DNA of 64,000 nucleotides, from contig NZ_JAYGHW010000002.1 in NCBI RefSeq assembly GCF_034932185.1, positions 62,001 through 126,000 of the forward strand, given 5' to 3'. Of this stretch, positions 16,045 to 24,879 are shown piece after piece. The notes beneath the pieces are model-generated. The model was given only the letters and a program-made list of their open reading frames with translations, was not told the origin of the DNA and searched no databases. The translations under genes and the position numbers were made by a program. Source of the stretch: Spirulina sp034932185 (lineage in GTDB: Bacteria > Cyanobacteriota > Cyanobacteriia > Cyanobacteriales > Spirulinaceae). Within the stretch, counting starts at the first letter, position 1, and each line of letters begins with the position of its first letter.

Positions 16045-16782
16045 CTAGGCTTGGCGACGGACTTTGGTAGCACCCAAAGCAGCGACCCCAATTAAACCAA
16101 GGAGAGTCATGGGTTCAGGAACTTTTTCTTGTTCAATGGGGGTTCCCACAATTCCGCGAACGGCGATGACTACATCGTTAAAGTCACGGTCAGATTTGTC
16201 GCCAGCGATATCTTCAATCCCGATCACCACCCAGTTTTCATTGGTGCCTGCGTCAAAGTAAGACTTGGCAATAAAGTGGGGCAGACCTAAGGGGTTATCA
16301 GCGGCTTTCGTCCCCAGGGTTTTACCCGTCCAACCCTTGTAGGTGGGGGTGAGGAAGAAGTCCAATTGAGTGTCACCTTCAAAGGAACCGAGGCTCACAC
16401 CATCACCCAAGGCCAGAGGGCCATCTGCTTCGCGTTTGATGCTTTCGGTGGAAGAAACATCCCCGAAGACTACTTGTTTTTCGCCACCGTTGGCGGAGAA
16501 GGAGAAGACGTTGCGGTAGGCGGCAGCTTCGTTGATGAAGTAAATTTCGACGGGATCCGCACCACTCATCCAACGGAGGGTTGCGGGGTCTAATTCAATG
16601 GTGCTGACAATATTTTCGGGAATCGTCAGGCGTTCACCGTTGACCCAGCTATTGAAGGTGTCGAAGAGGGCGGGGTTATCTTGTTTGAGGTTAAGGGTTT
16701 GGGCTTGGGCGGTGCCAGCCGTTAAGAGGGCGGTGGCAACAACGAAGCTAGTGGTTAGGGTTTTGACGATGGAGGATTTCAT
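16045..16782 (-). CDS. PEP-CTERM protein with DUF4114 domain (copy 2)
   Basis: Tandem paralogue of the preceding gene: same order of blocks (TFNSWVNGERL, DPATLRWMSGADPVEIYFIN, HFIAKSYFDA, DRDFNDVVIAVRG) and the same sorting tag (VPEPMTLLGLIGVAALGATK then VRRQA). The start at 16782 (MKSSIVKTL) opens the signal peptide; a start seven codons upstream is possible. Substitutions are spread evenly, so this is an old duplication with both copies kept, not a recent copy. The pair may form one surface or matrix component; this is inference. Confidence 0.82.
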   Translation of the reverse strand: MKSSIVKTLTTSFVVATALLTAGTAQAQTLNLKQDNPALFDTFNSWVNGERLTIPENIVSTIELDPATLRWMSGADPVEIYFINEAAAYRNVFSFSANGGEKQVVFGDVSSTESIKREADGPLALGDGVSLGSFEGDTQLDFFLTPTYKGWTGKTLGTKAADNPLGLPHFIAKSYFDAGTNENWVVIGIEDIAGDKSDRDFNDVVIAVRGIVGTPIEQEKVPEPMTLLGLIGVAALGATKVRRQA

Positions 16783-17179
16783 AGGACTTTGCTTGGGACT
16801 CACTTATACATCTCTTTACTTATAGTCTAGGGAATAGAATTTTTCTTGCAAAGGAAAAATCAAAGAGTTTACACAATCTTCTTGTTAATCAGATGCAGTT
16901 TAAAGTTGCTGTAAATCCTAGACTTGGCAGGGGGCGATCGCACCATCCATACCCCCCATCTCCTTCCCATTATACCATGGCTCTAGAGCCGCCAATCAAC
17001 GGCCTATCAAGCTTTTCCCCTGAAACGCACTAAGCAGGAGCCAATTCTCCCGTAAAAATACGGGATGGCAGGGGGTCTTAGTTTCTTTGGGGATATTTAG
17101 GGGAGTAAACCTACGGAGTAACCCCGATCAATTCAGCATCCTTGACAACGATTAACCCCACGTTCCGGCGCAATCAATC
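16783..17179. other. Intergenic region with hairpin
   Basis: About 400 bp with no gene I can support. A perfect hairpin CCCGTA-AAAA-TACGGG lies at about 17054-17069 and could help end transcription. The left part, up to 16900, is AT-rich and probably holds the promoter of the PEP-CTERM pair. Confidence 0.5.
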
Positions 17180-19048
17180 CTAAACCTGCTGCCAAATCCG
17201 GATCGTGTTGTCACTACTCCCACTCACTAACCAGAGGGGACTGGAGCCATTACCCTGGCGTTCCTGGCCAAAGGCCAAAGAAACCACCGCTGCGGAATGG
17301 CCTGTCAAGGTTTCGACCCTTGTGCCTGTGGCACAATCCCAAAGGTTAATGGTTTGATCCCAACTGCCACTGGCTAAAAACCGGCCATTGGGGCTAATGG
17401 CCACAGCATGGACGGCCCCATGATGGCCCGACAGGGTGGTTAACTCCCGGCCATCACTGACTTGCCACATTTTTAACGTGTTGTCATCACTGCCGCTGAT
17501 CAGGGTTTGGCCATCGGGGCTAAAGGCGAGATCGTTAATCGTGCCGTGGTGGCCTAGGAGCGTGCGGAGATTTTCACCCGTGGCTAAACTCCAAAGTTTG
17601 ATCGTTTTGTCATCGCTACTGCTGGCGAGGAGATCCCCCTGCGGACTGATGGCCACCGCCTTCACCCCCGTAAACCATTCTGAATGGCCGGTGAGGGTGC
17701 GGATCGGTTCCCCAGAGGGAACGTGCCAAATCCGCACGGTTTTATCATCGCTGCCGCTGATCAAGGTTTGACCATCAGGACTAAAGGCAATGGATTTCAC
17801 CGTTCCCCCATGACCACTGAGGACATGGTTGGCACGACCGGGGGAAAGATGCCAAAGCTTGATTGTTTTATCATCGCCACCACTGGCAAGGATTTGGCCA
17901 TCGGGGCTGAGGGCGACGGTTTTAATTTGGGCCACACCGCTGGAGCCGTTGGGGGGGTTGATGGTGCGGAGTTCTTGGCCGCTGGAGAGGTTCCACAATT
18001 TGATCGTGTGGTCGTCACTGCCGCTGGCAAAGGTTTGGCCATGGCGACTGATGGCGATCGCATTCACACCGCTGCGATGGGCATTGAGGGCATAGAGACA
18101 ATGCCAATGGGACTTGCCGTTACTGGTTTGGAGCGCCACTAAGGTAGTACTTGAGGCCAGGGGATTGCTGTCGGGGATGGCTATGCCTGAGAGGGGGGAG
18201 ACATCCAGGGGAATGTTGATATTGGCCTGAAGTTGGCTGATGGTGGCCCGCAGGTCTTGTAGCTCCGCTGTGACAGGATGCCGCTCTTGGACGATCGCCT
18301 TGAGATCATCAATCTCGCTGCGCAGGGGGGTCAAGAGTTCCTCAAGGTGGGTCTGGACTTGGGCCTGATAGGCGGCGGCAATTTCTTGCACTTGGGCAGA
18401 ATTGATCGCCGCGCCCTCTGGTTGCTCACTGAGGCGCTCTACTTGGGCTTGGAGAGGGTTAAACCTGTTTTGGAGGTCGGCGATCGCCCCCTCCATGGTG
18501 GCTAACTGGGCCGTTGTGGCGGGGTTCACTTGGTTGGCGAGGGTTTCCAGTTGGGCCAAATGCTCACGAATGCGGCTGAAGAACTGCTCAAGCTGCTCAA
18601 CCGCCGCCTCTTTGGTTTCCAGTTGATTTTCTTTAAACTCCCGCAGTTGTTGCTGAGTGCGGGTATCCAGTTGTTGGGTTTGGGTTTTGAGTTGTTCGAG
18701 GGTGTTTTTCAGCGGGTTAATGCTGCGTTGGACAGCGGCGATCGCCTCTTTCCCCTCCGCATTGTGTTCCTGTACCCAGGTTTTCACCTCTTCGGTGAGG
18801 GCTTCCATCACCCCCAACCGTTCCTCAAGGGGATCGATGATTTGATGAAGGTGGGTTAAGCCGGTGAGTTGCTGCTGCTGACCTAACTTATTGATGCGGT
18901 GGCGATTATCCATGTTCAAGCCCACCGTAATCGTTAAGGGGACGGCAGCATAGACAACCTGTTGAGTTGCAGCAGCGGCGATCGTACCAATTACGGAGCC
19001 AGCGAGAAACACATATTCGGTAATCTCAAGCCAATAGCGTCGGGTCAT
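17180..19048 (-). CDS. Membrane-anchored coiled-coil WD40 repeat protein
   Basis: 622 residues. N-terminal hydrophobic segments (VFLAGSVIGTIAAAATQQVV and YAAVPLTITVGLNM, residues 12-46) resemble a two-helix hairpin. Residues about 70-290 are a long, Gln/Glu-rich coiled coil. Residues about 325-622 form seven WD40 repeats, each closing with a W-D/H-type block (IKLWNLSSG, IKLWHLSPG, VRIWHVPSG, IKLWSLATG, LKMWQVSDG, INLWDCATG, IRIWQQV), enough for one closed propeller. It is a scaffold, not an enzyme; partners are unknown. It sits before signalling genes on the same strand (adenylate cyclase 57 bp away), so a signalling scaffold role is possible. Confidence 0.88.
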   Translation of the reverse strand: MTRRYWLEITEYVFLAGSVIGTIAAAATQQVVYAAVPLTITVGLNMDNRHRINKLGQQQQLTGLTHLHQIIDPLEERLGVMEALTEEVKTWVQEHNAEGKEAIAAVQRSINPLKNTLEQLKTQTQQLDTRTQQQLREFKENQLETKEAAVEQLEQFFSRIREHLAQLETLANQVNPATTAQLATMEGAIADLQNRFNPLQAQVERLSEQPEGAAINSAQVQEIAAAYQAQVQTHLEELLTPLRSEIDDLKAIVQERHPVTAELQDLRATISQLQANINIPLDVSPLSGIAIPDSNPLASSTTLVALQTSNGKSHWHCLYALNAHRSGVNAIAISRHGQTFASGSDDHTIKLWNLSSGQELRTINPPNGSSGVAQIKTVALSPDGQILASGGDDKTIKLWHLSPGRANHVLSGHGGTVKSIAFSPDGQTLISGSDDKTVRIWHVPSGEPIRTLTGHSEWFTGVKAVAISPQGDLLASSSDDKTIKLWSLATGENLRTLLGHHGTINDLAFSPDGQTLISGSDDNTLKMWQVSDGRELTTLSGHHGAVHAVAISPNGRFLASGSWDQTINLWDCATGTRVETLTGHSAAVVSLAFGQERQGNGSSPLWLVSGSSDNTIRIWQQV

Positions 19049-19105
19049 AACAGTGGGTTCAACGTCCGTCCTTTCAATACCCTGATTGTACCCAGTTTCG
19101 CGATC

Positions 19106-21016
19106 TTAATCGGGAGGAGTTTGGGGAAAATTGATTTGGAGCTTGGGGGTGGGGTTTTGGTCGGGATCGAGGATACTGGGCGGGAGATGGCCGGCAATAC
19201 CGGCGCGATCGCCCACCAAAAAATAGGTCTGCATCACCCCCTTGCCTTTCACCATAATCGTCTCCCTTGCCACCAACTCAAAGCGGTCTTTGAGGAGTTC
19301 ATAGGTGGTGCTGGACACCTGAATTTTTCCTGAAATTCCCTGGGATTCCATCCGCGAGGCCAAGTTAACCGTATCCCCCCAGAGATCATAGGTGAATTTT
19401 TTAATGCCAATCACCCCCGCCACCACGGAGCCGGAATGAATGCCGATGCGGAGGCTGAGGGCCTCCCCCGTGCGCTCATTGAAGGCCGCTAGGATCGTCA
19501 GCATATCCAGGGCCATGGCGGCGATCGCCTCCGCATGGCCCGTCTGGGGTTCCGGCACACCCCCCACCACCATATAGGCATCACCAATGGTTTTAATTTT
19601 TTCTAAACCATGGTGTTCACTGAGTTGATCAAATTGGGAAAAAATCTCATTGAGCATCTCCACCAATCGCTTCGGCGGCATCCGCTCCGACAGTTTGGTA
19701 AAGGCCACCAAATCCGCAAACAACACCGTCACCTGTTCATAATGTTCAGCAATAATATTTTCTCCCACCTTGAGCCGCTTGGCGATCGCCTGAGGCAAGG
19801 TATTCAACAACAACCGTTCCGACCGTTCCTGCTCAATGCGCAATTCATGCAAACTTTTGCGCACCGACATTTCCGCCAGTTCCAACTGCATCACCTTTTC
19901 CTCTAAACCGCTGTAGAGGTCTTGGAGCCGTTCCGCCATGCGGTTAAAGGCCTGGGCCAGCATCCCCACTTCATCCTGGGTCAGCACTGGAGCCGATTGG
20001 AGAAAATCCCCATCAGCCACCCGCATCGCCGCATCTTTAATCGCCAAAATCGGGCGGGTAATTTGGGAACTCACCCAGGAGACGATGGGCATCACCAGCA
20101 ATACGGAAGTTACACCGACAATCACAATCCCCCAAGCCAATTGCCGGGCCGGGGCAAAGGCCTCCGTTTGGCGAATTTCCACCAACAGCGCCACATCCAA
20201 CTGCTCCAACCAGCGGGAATAGCCAATCACCGGCACACCGGCATAGTCGAGATACAGGCCGCCCCCATCTTCACGGTTGATCGCCTTACGAATCCCTTCG
20301 GAATGGACACCACGGGGATATTCATCTTTGCCAAAGCGATCGCCGGAGACAAAAGAGTTATAGGCATCCACTAAATAGCTACTGCCACTTTCTCCCAACC
20401 CCACCCGATCTAGGATAATTCGATCCATCTGCTCCAAATTGAGATGAACCGCCAACACCGCCACCACATCCCCCCAATCATTGGTGAGGGGGGTGGCGAT
20501 CGTAATCGTCGGGCGGTTGGTGACGGGGGAGGGATAAACACTTTGGATGTAGGTGTCCTTGAGACCTTCCCGGAAGTAACTATCCTTGAGGCGATATTCC
20601 CCCTCCCGATCAGGATTGGTGGAGAGAACCACCTTACCCCCCGTTTTATTGAGGATTAAGACTTCCGCCAATTCGGGGCGACTGGCGAGGGCAGAGTTGA
20701 GGGTTTGTTTGATCTCACTGTAGGCTTGGGCGGAGGCGAGGTTACGGCGATCATCAAGGAGCAAGGGCGGTAAAGCAGTGCGAAGATCATTGAGTTGGGC
20801 GATCGCCGTCGTTGCATCCCGTTGGTTATCAATCCAAAGATTAATTGCCTCTTCCTTGAGCAAAGCCGAAACCCGTAAGCGGTCAAAGACCAGCCTTGTA
20901 ATCAGAATCCGGGCCCCCAAAAATGTCAAAAGTCCCACACTGAGCACCGTCAGGGAGGAAAGCAAGGCAAAATAACTGATTAAACGAAGCTGGAGGCTTC
21001 TTGACCAAAATGCCAT
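19106..21016 (-). CDS. Receptor-type class III adenylate cyclase (Cache-HAMP-CYC)
   Basis: Makes cAMP in response to an outside signal. TM1 (LISYFALLSSLTVLSVGLLTF) is followed by a periplasmic Cache-like sensor at about 40-280 (LILNKTGGKVVLSTN, TIATPLTNDWGDVVAVLAVH). TM2 (GIVIVGVTSVLLVMPIVSWV) is followed by HAMP (ITRPILAIKDAAMRVADGD), a short coiled coil, and the cyclase domain at about 420-600. Metal-binding Asp lies in LFADLVAFTKLS and in IGDAYMVVGG. The purine-selecting pair is Lys (EKIKTIGDAYM) and Asp (TYDLWGDTVN), the ATP-type combination; the transition-state pair is in NLASRMES. So ATP rather than GTP is predicted. The C-terminal tail is Pro-rich. Confidence 0.92.
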   Translation of the reverse strand: MAFWSRSLQLRLISYFALLSSLTVLSVGLLTFLGARILITRLVFDRLRVSALLKEEAINLWIDNQRDATTAIAQLNDLRTALPPLLLDDRRNLASAQAYSEIKQTLNSALASRPELAEVLILNKTGGKVVLSTNPDREGEYRLKDSYFREGLKDTYIQSVYPSPVTNRPTITIATPLTNDWGDVVAVLAVHLNLEQMDRIILDRVGLGESGSSYLVDAYNSFVSGDRFGKDEYPRGVHSEGIRKAINREDGGGLYLDYAGVPVIGYSRWLEQLDVALLVEIRQTEAFAPARQLAWGIVIVGVTSVLLVMPIVSWVSSQITRPILAIKDAAMRVADGDFLQSAPVLTQDEVGMLAQAFNRMAERLQDLYSGLEEKVMQLELAEMSVRKSLHELRIEQERSERLLLNTLPQAIAKRLKVGENIIAEHYEQVTVLFADLVAFTKLSERMPPKRLVEMLNEIFSQFDQLSEHHGLEKIKTIGDAYMVVGGVPEPQTGHAEAIAAMALDMLTILAAFNERTGEALSLRIGIHSGSVVAGVIGIKKFTYDLWGDTVNLASRMESQGISGKIQVSSTTYELLKDRFELVARETIMVKGKGVMQTYFLVGDRAGIAGHLPPSILDPDQNPTPKLQINFPQTPPD

Positions 21017-21079
21017 CTATCCAAGGGAGTAACGGTTGATCAGACTGTTTGCCCCAATTCTAGCCTTTGTTTTGGGGGG

Positions 21080-21115
21080 TAATCGTGGGAAGTGGGAAGT
21101 GGGGAGTGGGGGCAA
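21080..21115. repeat. Low-complexity GGGAAGTGGGAAGTGGGG tract
   Basis: Intergenic purine tract between the cyclase and CHASE2 genes. It is the complement of the CCCACTTCCCACT minisatellite that is translated inside crtD at 43246-43329. Confidence 0.7.
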
Positions 21116-21150
21116 AATATTTTTGAACCTTTTGCCCTTCGGCCCTTCGC

Positions 21151-23673
21151 TCAACCTGGCTCGATCCGCATATCCTGCTCAAGGCGAGTCGTGGCTACGG
21201 TGGCGGGCAGGGGCTTATCCCAGAGATAGCCTTGGCCAAAATCACAATGGAGCGATCGCAACAGCGCCGCATCCGGCTCCGTTTCCACCCCTTCGGCAAT
21301 CACCTCGATCCCCAGGATATGACTGAGGTTAATCACCATCTCCACAATGGCTAAATCTTCGCGACTATCCCCCAACGACCGCACAAAGGATTGATCCACC
21401 TTCAGGGTATCGAGGAGCAAGCGGCGCAGTTGACTGAGGGAAGAATACCCTGTACCAAAATCATCCAAACTAATTCTACAGCCCAGGGATTTAATCCGCA
21501 GCATCAGATCAATGGCGGCCTCCACATTGCCCATGACAATACTTTCGGTAATTTCAAACTTAATCCCCTGGGGATCAACGCCGCTGCTGGTGATGAATTG
21601 GGTTAATTTTTCCCCAAAATCTGCCTGTTCAAATTGTCGTCCCGATAGATTAATGCTGACAGTGAGGGAGCGGTGGGGAAATTGCTGTTGCCATTGGTAG
21701 ACTTGGGCGATCGCCTCCTGGCAAATCCAATCCCCCAGGGGGATAATCAAGCCCGTTTCCTCCGCTAGGGGGATGAACACACCGGGGGAGATAAAGCCCT
21801 GTTGGGGATGCTGCCAGCGGATCAACGCTTCAAACCCAATAATTTCACTGGTTTCGAGATGAATAATCGGCTGGTAGTAGAGGATAAATTCTGCCGCCGC
21901 AATGGCCTGACGCATTTCCTGCTCTAGATTGAATTGCTCTAAGCTGGCGGTGAGCATCCCGGTGGCAAAAATTTCATAATGGCCTAACCCTTGGCTACGG
22001 GCGCGATACATGGCGGTTTGGGCATCCCGGAGTAAATTTTCGGGGTGGTGGATGTGGTGGGGTTCAGGGATGGCAATGCCCAGGGTGGCGGTGAGGCTGA
22101 TGGGTTGGCCGGAGTTGAGGTGGAGGGGGCGACTGAGGCTGGTTTGACAATGTTCAGCGAGGGCCACGACAGATTCGTGGTCGGTTTGGGGAAGGGCGAT
22201 CGCCACATTATCCCCCCCCAATCGGGCCAAAATGGCCCCCCGAGGCAGGGCCGTTTGCAACCGGGACATCACCGCTTGCAGGAGTTGATCCCCCCCCTGC
22301 TCACCAATGCTGTTGCGAATCCAACTGAAGCGATCGAGTTCGAGAAAGATCACCGTTTTGCCTCCCCCCCGGCCCCGGTGGGGGGTTAAGCGGCTGATGA
22401 AGCTGCGTTGGTTGGGTAAACCAGTGAGGCTGTCGTGATTGGTGGTGTAGAGGAGGCGATGGGCCATGGCCAAGACGACGGCGATCGCAAAGCTGAGGAG
22501 GGGCGGCACCAGGGGAATCCAGAGGTTAATCTGCCACAGCAACCCGGCGGTTGTGATCATCACCGCGCCACCACAGAGGACAACCCCCCCGAGGATCAAG
22601 GGATGCCGCACCTGCCAGGCGATCGCCCCCCCGATGATCGTCCAAACCCCCAACCAGAGCCATTCCGCCTTGCGGGGCCAGAACCGAAATAAACGCTCTT
22701 CTCCCAACGCCACCGCCACCACTTGCCGCACCCCCTGGCCATGGAGTATCACCCCCGGCAATTGCAATGTATCGGTATACCGGCTATAGGGTGTGAGAAA
22801 CAGATCCTTGAGGCTGGGGGCCACACTACCGATCAGGACGATTTTATCCCTCACCTGCTCGGCGGTGAGTTCTCCAGCTAATACGGATGCCAGGCTGATC
22901 GTCGGGGCAAAATCTTGGTGACTGTGGTAGTTGAAGAAAATTTGATACCCCCGTGTATCGGCCCGTTGATATCCCCCCGCTTGGGGGGTGAGGCGTGGGA
23001 AGGGGACACTGTTGATCCAGAGGCGATCGCGATTTAAATCGGCCTCTTCCTTCAAGTAGGCGAGACTAACGCGCAGGGCAAAGGAATAATAGCTTTGTTC
23101 CTCATCCCCGACAAGGAGCAAGAGGCGACGAATCACACCATCATGATCGAGGGTGAAATCATTAAACCCCACCCGCTCCGGTGGCACATGGGGCGGGGGT
23201 GGGATATTGCTAACAATTTCTTCAATGGCAATCAAGTTGGAAGCCTGCAATTGGCGGGCGAGCGCCTCGTGATCCGCTGTGCTGGGCAGATTGCGATAGA
23301 GGTCGAGGCCGACAACACGGGGCTGATACTGTTGGATTGTTGCTAAGGCCGCCGCAAGGTCATCATTACTAATCGGCCAACCATACTGACGAATATCTGC
23401 TTCGGTAATCGTGACAATGAGGAAGCGGGGATCGGGTGGGGGATCGGGTTGACGAGTAACCCAATAATCAACGATCGCTAACTCTAAGGGTTCGGTGAGG
23501 CCTTGGTTTTCCACCCAGGGGTAGAGCATCATCAGCAACACACTGGAGCAGCCCACAGAGCGCATCGCCACCCAAAACAGATGGGGCGGGCGCAGGGGAT
23601 ACCGTCGCCTCAGCCGAGTGATGAGGCGCGATAGATAAGTGGGCCGCCCCTGATTGCATAGCCAACGCCCCAT
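21151..23673 (-). CDS. CHASE2-GGDEF-EAL cyclic-di-GMP phosphodiesterase
   Basis: 840-residue membrane signalling protein. TM1 at about 34-55; periplasmic CHASE2 sensor about 60-330 (VGLDLYRNLP, DGVIRRLLLLV, RDKIVLIGSVA); three membrane helices about 345-415; GGDEF domain about 420-585; EAL domain about 595-835. The GGDEF signature is LGGDNVAIAL (near residue 485), where E and F are replaced by N and V, so diguanylate cyclase activity is unlikely. The EAL domain looks active: GFEALIRWQHP, SINLSGRQF, FEITES, LDDFGTGYSSL, LKVDQSFV, EGVETE. It is therefore predicted to destroy c-di-GMP. It starts 6 nt after the stop of the DUF928 gene; CHASE2 and DUF928 genes commonly pair. Confidence 0.92.
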   Translation of the reverse strand: MGRWLCNQGRPTYLSRLITRLRRRYPLRPPHLFWVAMRSVGCSSVLLMMLYPWVENQGLTEPLELAIVDYWVTRQPDPPPDPRFLIVTITEADIRQYGWPISNDDLAAALATIQQYQPRVVGLDLYRNLPSTADHEALARQLQASNLIAIEEIVSNIPPPPHVPPERVGFNDFTLDHDGVIRRLLLLVGDEEQSYYSFALRVSLAYLKEEADLNRDRLWINSVPFPRLTPQAGGYQRADTRGYQIFFNYHSHQDFAPTISLASVLAGELTAEQVRDKIVLIGSVAPSLKDLFLTPYSRYTDTLQLPGVILHGQGVRQVVAVALGEERLFRFWPRKAEWLWLGVWTIIGGAIAWQVRHPLILGGVVLCGGAVMITTAGLLWQINLWIPLVPPLLSFAIAVVLAMAHRLLYTTNHDSLTGLPNQRSFISRLTPHRGRGGGKTVIFLELDRFSWIRNSIGEQGGDQLLQAVMSRLQTALPRGAILARLGGDNVAIALPQTDHESVVALAEHCQTSLSRPLHLNSGQPISLTATLGIAIPEPHHIHHPENLLRDAQTAMYRARSQGLGHYEIFATGMLTASLEQFNLEQEMRQAIAAAEFILYYQPIIHLETSEIIGFEALIRWQHPQQGFISPGVFIPLAEETGLIIPLGDWICQEAIAQVYQWQQQFPHRSLTVSINLSGRQFEQADFGEKLTQFITSSGVDPQGIKFEITESIVMGNVEAAIDLMLRIKSLGCRISLDDFGTGYSSLSQLRRLLLDTLKVDQSFVRSLGDSREDLAIVEMVINLSHILGIEVIAEGVETEPDAALLRSLHCDFGQGYLWDKPLPATVATTRLEQDMRIEPG

Positions 23674-23679
23674 AACTGG

Positions 23680-24480
23680 TTAAGGCAGCACGCTGCGAAA
23701 AATGCCAAATTCTAAGGCGGTGATTAAGGCTTCCCATTCAGTTTGCACTGCTGGATCCTGGGGGTAAGCTTGGCGCAACTGCACCCCTAGGGCGATCGCA
23801 TCCGTCCAAAGACCCTGATCCTGATAAGTCTTGAGGCGTTGTAACTCAGTGGCTAAAGTTCGGGATGTTGAAGGGAGCGGGATTTCCTGATCTACCCGTT
23901 GTAACCATCCATCCACGACTAAATCTTGGGCGGGATTCTCGCGATCGCAAATCACCGCAAAATACCATTGCCGGGGTTGATTGGGGGTTAAATGCTCACC
24001 GGGAACCTCAACCGCTAGCATCGATTGATCAGGTTCCACTCGCCCAATGTATTCATAGATCGAATTTTGTTGCTCATCAAGAAGCAAAAACTCCACTTCT
24101 TGCGATTGCCGTAAACTGGGCAGCACAAAGTAAAGGGTGGGATTTTCCGCTGCACTCACCCCTAAGTTATGGGGAGGATTTAAGGCCAGCAAGGGCCGCG
24201 GCCCCCTCCAACAGCCGCCCCGCGTCCCCCCGCCCACCCGTCGGCCAGGGAATTCGTTGGGGCTATCTTCCTGGACATGGGTTCCGCCGCCATTGAGCCG
24301 CCCGGGGAATTCGTTGGGGCTATCTTCCTGGGCATGGGTTCCGCCGCCATTGAGCCGACCGGGGAATTCGTCCCGCTGATCCTGCTGCGCCTGTACCCCT
24401 TGGGGCGATAAACTCATCCCTCCCCCGGCCAAAGTGAGGGAAATGGTGATTGCCATTATCATTCTCAATCTCGTTGCCAT
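23680..24480 (-). CDS. DUF928 domain secreted protein
   Basis: Exported partner commonly found next to CHASE2 sensors. I chose the ATG at 24480 (MATRLRMIMAITISLTLAGG), which begins a signal peptide ending QGVQAQ; two earlier in-frame starts exist. Residues about 35-90 are made of a 19-residue repeat (EFPGRLNGGG-T-AQEDSPN). The DUF928 domain follows at about 90-215: GGGTRGGCWRG, LLALNPPHNLGVSAAENPTL, WYFAVICDRENPAQDLVVDG. The end is a tetratricopeptide-like helical pair. Probably periplasmic, where it could present a ligand to or modulate the CHASE2 domain; that role is inferred from gene pairing only. Confidence 0.85.
   Translation of the reverse strand: MATRLRMIMAITISLTLAGGGMSLSPQGVQAQQDQRDEFPGRLNGGGTHAQEDSPNEFPGRLNGGGTHVQEDSPNEFPGRRVGGGTRGGCWRGPRPLLALNPPHNLGVSAAENPTLYFVLPSLRQSQEVEFLLLDEQQNSIYEYIGRVEPDQSMLAVEVPGEHLTPNQPRQWYFAVICDRENPAQDLVVDGWLQRVDQEIPLPSTSRTLATELQRLKTYQDQGLWTDAIALGVQLRQAYPQDPAVQTEWEALITALEFGIFRSVLP
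24230..24378 (-). repeat. 57-bp in-frame tandem repeat in DUF928 gene
   Basis: Two nearly identical 57-bp units plus a partial third, encoding EFPGRLNGGGTHAQEDSPN with single changes. The near identity at synonymous sites indicates recent unit duplication. Confidence 0.85.
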
Positions 24481-24670
24481 GGCGATCGCCTCTTGAAAAA
24501 TTTGCACCATGCTTTCTATTGTGGCTGATGCCTTCAACAGAAACCACCCCTAATCTGGCGGAATTCTCCTGTGGCCTGTATCGTTAATTTTCTCTCTCAG
24601 GATAGATAATCCATCCCCGAGAAAGAAAAGAACTTGATAGGATCAGGGCATACCGAAGGAGTTTCAATGA

Positions 24671-24879
24671 CCCCCACCGGGCATCCGCCGAGGTGGGGGA
24701 GTGACTGGAGATAACCCGGTCGTAGCTGCGAATAGGCCACCAAGGTGAGTATGGCAACACTTCCGGTTGCTTCTCTAAATCGGATTATTTGTAAGGCCCT
24801 GGAATCTCAGGGAGTGGGGTCAGCCCAGACACACCATACTCACTGGCTTAAGAGACCTGTAGTTTTGGAATTATCTTCC
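24671..24879 (+). ncRNA. Omega-RNA / HEARO-like guide RNA region
   Basis: About 210 nt of noncoding sequence between the left hairpin and isrB. IscB/IsrB nucleases use an RNA encoded here, with a guide of about 16 nt read from the DNA just outside the left end (here about 24650-24670). Visible structure: the end hairpin, GGAGATAACCCGGTCGTAGC, and a second stem around CCCTGGAATCTCAGGG (24800-24815). The family is known as HEARO in RNA surveys. Boundaries are approximate and the structure was not computed. Confidence 0.65.

Noticed and set aside
22045..22389. Plus-strand frame opposite the GGDEF domain
   Set aside because: Antisense of a clearly coding region.
24655..24670. GTTTCAAT resembling the start of a CRISPR repeat
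   Set aside because: Single occurrence, no spacing or further repeats nearby; it is part of the flank of the IsrB element.
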